A program made the translations under genes and the position numbers. A stretch of 64,000 nt of DNA from an uncultured Chitinophaga sp. (GTDB lineage Bacteria > Bacteroidota > Bacteroidia > Chitinophagales > Chitinophagaceae). The notes under the pieces were generated by a model, which made no database searches, was not told the DNA's origin, and worked only from the letters and a program-made list of their open reading frames with translations. The stretch covers positions 62,001 through 126,000 of the forward strand of contig NZ_CALEJS010000010.1 in the NCBI RefSeq assembly GCF_937898475.1, given 5' to 3'. Below are positions 59,552 through 64,000 of this stretch, one piece after another. How positions within the stretch are numbered: position 1 is the first letter of the stretch; the number at the start of each line of letters is the position of its first letter.

Positions 59552-59983
59552 CTATTCATTTACTATACGGTTGCACGCCTCATATATCATATTGTATACC
59601 GGTTCAAAAAGGGCGTCGTCGTACCAGGGATCGGGTACTTCCTGCTGGTTGTCCAGCAGCAGCTGCACTTTCTGTTTGTCGGCTTCACTGCGGGCTTTGC
59701 GCAGCACGTCGCGGTAATTGTCCAGGTCCATCACATAGATCCGGTCAAAAAGATCGAAGTCTGCGGTAGAGAATTGCCGTCCCCGCAGTTGGGAAATATC
59801 CACCCCATGCCGTTTGCCCACTTTTACGGAGCGATGGTCTGGCGGATCGCCGATATGCCAGCTCCCGGTGCCTGCTGAATCAATTTCCCAATCTAAACCT
59901 TTCTGTTGTGCCAGGTGCCTTAAAATACCTTCTGCCAGCGGAGATCGGCAGATATTACCCAGGCATACCATTAATATTCTCAT
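59552..59983 (-). CDS. Low-molecular-weight protein-tyrosine phosphatase
   Basis: This 143-residue protein has the catalytic C7-LGNIC-R13 loop at the very start (MRILMVCLGNICRSPLAEG) and the general acid in DPWYDD near residue 119. Relatives control capsule or exopolysaccharide kinases, but no such genes are adjacent. It lies 49 bp upstream of hisS on the same strand. Confidence 0.93.
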   Translation of the reverse strand: MRILMVCLGNICRSPLAEGILRHLAQQKGLDWEIDSAGTGSWHIGDPPDHRSVKVGKRHGVDISQLRGRQFSTADFDLFDRIYVMDLDNYRDVLRKARSEADKQKVQLLLDNQQEVPDPWYDDALFEPVYNMIYEACNRIVNE

Positions 59984-60334
59984 CGTATAAGTTTGTTGCC
60001 CGGCTCAGGCAACGGGGGGCTATCCGCCATACCGGCCTTACCGGGACCGCAAACCTACAAGATTTTTGCGGGAACTGCATATATGGAAAACAGGGTAGTG
60101 CAGCATCTATATAGTCAAACGGCATCAAGTAAAGCCGCTTCATTAACAGTATCTTAACAACTCTGTTAACAATTGATAAAGATCCGAACCAGGAAATATT
60201 ACGATTGTTGCATTGTTGTAGAAGCAGCAGCACAGGCCGTTTGAGCATATCCGGGCCAGGTTTTTTTAACATTCTTCTAGGTTTGGGTATGCAAGATTGA
60301 AAAAAATTTTTTTTATACTTGTAATTCACTAACA
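59984..60334. other. Gene-free spacer
   Basis: The spacer is AT-rich DNA with TTAACA/TGTTAA words around 60140-60175 and an A/T block at 60300-60315. I see no convincing gene or hairpin. It must carry the promoters of the phosphatase gene and of the gene cluster to the right. Confidence 0.5.
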
Positions 60335-60592
60335 ATGCTAATGCAACAGGAAAGCTCAAGCAAGCGGCGTTTAGCGGTACAATACCGCCCGCTGGGGGAA
60401 TTGATAAGAGGAATATTCTTTGTGCTCTTTGGACTATTTGCGTTCTTTGGTGAGCAGCTGGGGTTTGCCAATTTTCGGATGTCTCCTCTGGTGATGAACA
60501 TCTTTGGTGTGATATTGATGGCATATGGGTTGTTTCGTATATACAGAGGCGTTAGATATTTAACAACTGGCAAACGAACAACAGACGATTAA
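60335..60592 (+). CDS. Small two-helix membrane protein
   Basis: This 85-residue protein has two helices (about 25-42 and 52-70) and charged ends (SSSKRRLA at the start, TGKRTTDD at the end). No family is recognised. It is 20 bp upstream of the PstS-like lipoprotein gene and likely co-transcribed with it. ATG 60335 or 60341 may be used. Confidence 0.7.
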   Translation: MLMQQESSSKRRLAVQYRPLGELIRGIFFVLFGLFAFFGEQLGFANFRMSPLVMNIFGVILMAYGLFRIYRGVRYLTTGKRTTDD

Positions 60593-60612
60593 CTAACCGG
60601 AGGAGCTACACC

Positions 60613-61530
60613 ATGTTATCAAAACTCGTAAACCATAAAGCCACCTGGCTGGTATTGCTGACTGTAGGCTTGTTCGCTTGTAACAGCGGCGGCCAGGGAG
60701 ATCAGTCCTATGATACGCCTACAACAGGAACTATCCGTATCAGCGTAGACGAAACTTTTGAGCCTTTAATTGAGGCCGAGATCAAAGTATTCCAGTCCCT
60801 GTATCCTAAGACACGCATCATTGCGGAATACAAACCGGAATCAGAATGTTTTAAGGACCTGCTGAATGACAGTGCACGACTTGTTATCGTGACACGCAGC
60901 TTCAACGATAAGGAGAAAGACTATTTCAAACAGCTCAAGATCAGTCCGCAAAGTATGCTGTTAGCCTGGGATGCCGCAGCGCTGATCGTTAACCGTGAAA
61001 ATGCCGACTCTATACTGACAATGGACCAGGTACGGCATATCATGGATGGTACAGATAAGGAACGTAACTGGCAGCTGGTATTTGATAACGAAAATTCCAG
61101 CACCGTAAGGTTCATACGTGATTCCATTAACAAAGGAAAGCCATTGCCGCCCAATACCATGGCGGCAAAGACCAATCCCGAAGTGGTGGATTATGTAACG
61201 AAGAATAAAAATGCTATTGGTGTAATAGGCGTGAACTGGATCTCCGATCCGGACGATTCAACCACTATCGAGTTCACCAGCAAGGTAAGCGTGGTAAAGG
61301 TACGCGCCGATTATGGATCAGAATTTGTAAAGCCTTATCAGGCATACATCGCCACTGGATCTTATCCCCTCAAGAGAGGGATGTTCTTTTGTCTGAAAGA
61401 ACCCTACCGGGGCTTAGGCACAGGATTTGTAACCTTCCTCGGCAGTTACGAAGGTCAGTTGGTGATCAAAAAGTTCAGGCTCTTCCCTGCAAGGATCAAC
61501 GCCGTATTCAGGGAAGCGCAGTTGCAATAG
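60613..61530 (+). CDS. PstS-like substrate-binding lipoprotein
   Basis: This 305-residue protein has lipobox L20-F-A-C23. It is a PBP-like phosphate-binding family protein: it contains GTIRISVDETFEPLIEAEI, RLVIVTRSFNDKEKDYF, AALIVNRENADSILTMDQVR and the GTGFVTFLGSYEGQLVIKKF ending. No PstCAB genes are near. In Bacteroidota such genes are often linked with exbB/exbD/tonB and TPR genes, so it may serve TonB energisation or signalling, not transport. It lies between a small membrane protein and a TPR gene. Confidence 0.85.
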   Translation: MLSKLVNHKATWLVLLTVGLFACNSGGQGDQSYDTPTTGTIRISVDETFEPLIEAEIKVFQSLYPKTRIIAEYKPESECFKDLLNDSARLVIVTRSFNDKEKDYFKQLKISPQSMLLAWDAAALIVNRENADSILTMDQVRHIMDGTDKERNWQLVFDNENSSTVRFIRDSINKGKPLPPNTMAAKTNPEVVDYVTKNKNAIGVIGVNWISDPDDSTTIEFTSKVSVVKVRADYGSEFVKPYQAYIATGSYPLKRGMFFCLKEPYRGLGTGFVTFLGSYEGQLVIKKFRLFPARINAVFREAQLQ

Positions 61531-61600
61531 AAAGTATTGCAGCAACACAACACAGTAAAACAACACAACACATAACAACACAACTAAAACCAGATTGCTC

Positions 61601-63328
61601 ATGAACAGACGGAAAAGCTTAATTGTAGCATTGCTGTGCGTCGCGACTAATGGCGTTATGGCCCAATCTGTAGAAGATGGATTAAAAGACATTTACTATG
61701 GCAAATACCAATCTGCCAAGCAAACTTTTGAGAAAGTGATCGCATCCAAACCGGATGACAGAGCATATTATTACCTGGGTATAGCTGAGCTGAGCCTGGA
61801 AAATAAAGATGCCGCCGCTGCCACCTTCCAGAAAGGACTGACAGCAGTGCCGAATTCTCCTTTGCTGCAGGCAGCCATGGGGCGTATAGACCTCATCAAT
61901 GGAGATGCCGCTGCTGCAAAGCAGAAATTTGAAGCAGCCAGCACTGCTACCCAAGGCCGTAATGGAGACGTGGCCCGTGCAATTGCAGATGCCAATACAT
62001 CTGTAAAAGGCGGCGACCGCGGTTACGCACTGAGCGTAATGGAGAAACTGCTGAACAATGAAGGCCGTAAAAAGAAAGAACAGTATACTGCTACCGCAGC
62101 AGACTATATTGAACTGGGCGACGCTTATCGTGTACTGGGTGGAGAGAACGGCGGTAAAGCCATCACCACCTACGAAAAAGCGCTGGAACTGGAACCCAAC
62201 AACGCAGAGGCTATCATGAAACAAGGCCTGGTGAACTACAACGCCAAGCTACTGCAGGAAGCGGTGAACGAATGGACTAAGGCCGTTGCCACCGATCCTA
62301 ACTATGGTCCTGCCTATTTTGAACTGTTCGAGTTCTACATCACTCCCAAGAAGAACCAGCTTTCCTGGGATAAGGCAGCAGAATACCTCCAGAAATACAT
62401 GGAAGTAGGCGACCCTGCAGACAAACTGAAAAACGAATACTACCTGGCGGCTATCTCTTTCTACAAGAAAGACTATGATGCTGCTATTAACAAAGCCAAA
62501 TCAGTACTGCCCCAGGCTGCTGACGAAGCCAACAAAGGTAAATTTACCCGTCTGCTGGCTGACGCTTACCTGCAGAAAGGCGATTCACTCAACGCAAAAT
62601 CAACCATGGATGAGTATGTGAAAAGCGTTGGTGATGCTAAACTGCAGCCTAATGACTTCAAGCTGCTGAGCGAGATCTATGGCCGTCTGAAGATCACAGA
62701 TTCCGCTCAGGCTGCCCTGAATGATTCCCTGGCTTCTTTCTACCTGGAAAAATATGCTACGCTGGACACTACCAAAGATGTAGACCACTACCGCGAAGTA
62801 GCTGACAAGTTCAAATCACTGCGTGACTATGACCGTGCTGCTGAATGGTATGGCAAGCTCACTACTGATTTCACAGATGAGCAGAACACCGGTAAGATCC
62901 AGGACTACTTCTGGAAAGGTACTATGGAGATCTATGCTAACAAACCTACTGATGCAGACTCTACCTTCGGTACTTTTGTGCAGAAATATCCTAACCAGGA
63001 AGCCCTGGGCTTATACTGGAGGGGCCGCGCCAACATGCTGAACGACCGGGAAGCTAAAGAAGGCGCAGCAATACCTTACTTCCAGAAATTCTTTGAAGTG
63101 GGCGGCGAATCTAAAATGAAGCCCAACCTGCTGATGTATCCTTATCAATACATGATGATATATTACTATAACAAAGATGATAAGGATAACCTGAAAACCT
63201 GGATGGACAAGGTATTGTCACTGAATCCTAACGATCCTGCTGCCAAGCAGATCCAGGAAAACCTGGCAAGCACAGCTAAAGCTGCCAGCAAAGCAGCCGC
63301 TAAATCCGGCAACCAGAACAAGAAATAA
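61601..63328 (+). CDS. Exported tetratricopeptide-repeat protein (copy 1)
   Basis: This 575-residue protein has a signal peptide (MNRRKSLIVALLCVATNGVMA) and then TPR-like helical repeats along most of its length, for example AYYYLGIAELSLENKDAAAA, AKQKFEAASTAT and KAITTYEKALELEPNNAEAI. The C-terminus is Ala/Lys-rich. It is probably a periplasmic or outer-membrane scaffold. ATG 61601 is preferred to TTG 61595. A second copy begins 158 bp after its stop. Confidence 0.88.
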   Translation: MNRRKSLIVALLCVATNGVMAQSVEDGLKDIYYGKYQSAKQTFEKVIASKPDDRAYYYLGIAELSLENKDAAAATFQKGLTAVPNSPLLQAAMGRIDLINGDAAAAKQKFEAASTATQGRNGDVARAIADANTSVKGGDRGYALSVMEKLLNNEGRKKKEQYTATAADYIELGDAYRVLGGENGGKAITTYEKALELEPNNAEAIMKQGLVNYNAKLLQEAVNEWTKAVATDPNYGPAYFELFEFYITPKKNQLSWDKAAEYLQKYMEVGDPADKLKNEYYLAAISFYKKDYDAAINKAKSVLPQAADEANKGKFTRLLADAYLQKGDSLNAKSTMDEYVKSVGDAKLQPNDFKLLSEIYGRLKITDSAQAALNDSLASFYLEKYATLDTTKDVDHYREVADKFKSLRDYDRAAEWYGKLTTDFTDEQNTGKIQDYFWKGTMEIYANKPTDADSTFGTFVQKYPNQEALGLYWRGRANMLNDREAKEGAAIPYFQKFFEVGGESKMKPNLLMYPYQYMMIYYYNKDDKDNLKTWMDKVLSLNPNDPAAKQIQENLASTAKAASKAAAKSGNQNKK

Positions 63329-63348
63329 GTTATTCAGCAATAACCTGG

Positions 63349-63383
63349 AAAGGGGAGTGCCAGCCGGCGCTCCCCTTTTTTAT
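63349..63383 (+). terminator. Intrinsic terminator between the two TPR genes
   Basis: A 13-bp stem (63349-63361 with 63366-63378, one G-U pair) and a 4-base loop end in T8. It lies 21 bp past the stop of TPR copy 1, so copy 2 probably has its own promoter (TATATTTA near 63421). Confidence 0.88.
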
Positions 63384-63486
63384 TTAACTATTTAATAGTT
63401 CCGGGGCACGCGAATTTTCGGTATATTTAGTATAAGTGCAAAAAAGAAAAAGGGACAAACTGGTTATTCTAAAAAATCAGAAGCGC

Positions 63487-64000
63487 ATGAGACAGTTAAT
63501 AATGATTGCAGCCTTGCTTGGCCTTGCCAACGGCTTATGGGCCCAATCCATTGAAGATGGTTTGAAAGACCTTTACTACAACAAATATCAATCCGCCAAG
63601 CAGACTTTTGAAAAGATCGTAGCCTCCAAACCCGACGAGCGGGCATACTATTACCTGGGCATGGCAGAACTGGGACTGGAAAACACCGAAGGTGCCGCTG
63701 CCGCTTTCCAGAAGGGGTTACAGGCAGTGCCAAACTCCCCCTTATTACAGGTGGGGCTTGGCCGTATAGACCTGATCAACGGCAATGCGGCAGCAGCCAA
63801 ACAGAAATTTGAAGCCGCCAGCCAGGCTACCCAGGGTACCAATGCAGAAGTGGCCCGCGCCATTGCAGACGCCAATACCGAAGTGAAAGGCGGTGACCGC
63901 GGATATGCCCTGAGCGTTATGGAGAAGCTGCTGAACAATCCCGACGCCAAGGGTAAAAAGAAATACACGCCCGTTGCGGCAGACTATATCGAACTGGGAG
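63487..64000 (+). CDS. Exported tetratricopeptide-repeat protein (copy 2), cut by window end
   Basis: ATG 63487 gives a signal peptide (MRQLIMIAALLGLANGLWA) followed by a protein about four-fifths identical by eye to TPR copy 1 over the first 130 residues (SIEDGLKDLYYNKYQSAKQT here, SVEDGLKDIYYGKYQSAKQT there). The reading frame is open at the right edge, so about 171 codons are seen. It is a tandem duplicate with changes spread evenly. Confidence 0.9.
   Translation, partial: MRQLIMIAALLGLANGLWAQSIEDGLKDLYYNKYQSAKQTFEKIVASKPDERAYYYLGMAELGLENTEGAAAAFQKGLQAVPNSPLLQVGLGRIDLINGNAAAAKQKFEAASQATQGTNAEVARAIADANTEVKGGDRGYALSVMEKLLNNPDAKGKKKYTPVAADYIELG

Noticed and set aside
59955..60524. A 189-codon minus-strand frame across the spacer and the small membrane protein
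   Set aside because: It is basic and Pro-rich with no domain, and overlaps the better-supported plus-strand gene at 60335.

Overview
The window looks like chromosomal DNA from a Bacteroidota bacterium, most likely a Chitinophaga-like member of the Chitinophagaceae. The indications are a SusD/RagB fragment, the type IX secretion protein PorT next to ubiE and engB, promoters of the TTTG-N19-21-TAnnTTTG type (clearest before atpD and at 51927-51957), an epsilon subunit of ATP synthase with only its N-terminal domain, lpxB, and several families known mainly from this phylum (DUF6427, DUF6600-like, a DUF6728-like small protein). Assignments are by reading the sequence; no database search was possible. 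I saw no rRNA, tRNA, CRISPR array, insertion sequence or prophage.

Layout. 1-3.7 kb: the end of a SusD gene, a TlpA-type thioredoxin protein, and on the opposite strand an AraC regulator, a MauE-like redox membrane protein and a small exported two-cysteine protein. 3.8-16.1 kb: mostly minus-strand housekeeping genes (MutS-like ATPase, dihydroorotase, porT, ubiE, a YkuK-like protein, a CoA-binding protein, a TIGR01777 epimerase, a GbsR-like regulator, a VOC protein, pyruvate dehydrogenase E2, dnaX), with engB on the plus strand. 16.1-24.5 kb: an M48-like protein that has lost its HExxH motif, a hybrid histidine kinase, an acetyltransferase-like protein, a small anchored protein and a DUF6600-like lipoprotein. 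24.8-28.7 kb: atpD, atpC, an AT-rich gene-poor stretch, an XRE regulator and yqgE. 29.2-41.8 kb: a histidine kinase, a degenerate ThiF/MoeB-like protein, LD-carboxypeptidase, metG, a broken four-helix-bundle gene, a FadN-type fatty-acid oxidation protein, an ABC exporter pair, surE, a small membrane protein, lpxB and an unlisted 57-residue gene. 41.8-51.8 kb: alpha-L-fucosidase, a response regulator, an RG-rich 2H phosphoesterase, rel, purA, an acidic AT-hook-like protein, pabB and a second TIGR01777 gene. 52-64 kb: an exported protein, a DUF6427 protein, purQ, a two-gene DsbD system, hisS, a low-molecular-weight phosphatase, and a membrane protein/PstS-like lipoprotein/TPR/TPR cluster cut by the window end.

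The genes are mainly core metabolism and envelope biogenesis (purine, pyrimidine and folate precursors, lipid A, quinone methylation, ATP synthesis, disulfide reduction, stringent response) rather than one accessory island. The most unusual observations are: an A9 slippery run in dnaX with stop codons just after it in both other frames; an intrinsic-terminator hairpin that contains the pabB start codon; a DsbD whose alpha domain has lost its cysteines beside a free-standing alpha domain that keeps them; the M48-like pseudopeptidase; an acidic AT-hook-like protein; and inter-gene spacers filled with inverted repeats built from short words, one of which separates atpD from atpC.
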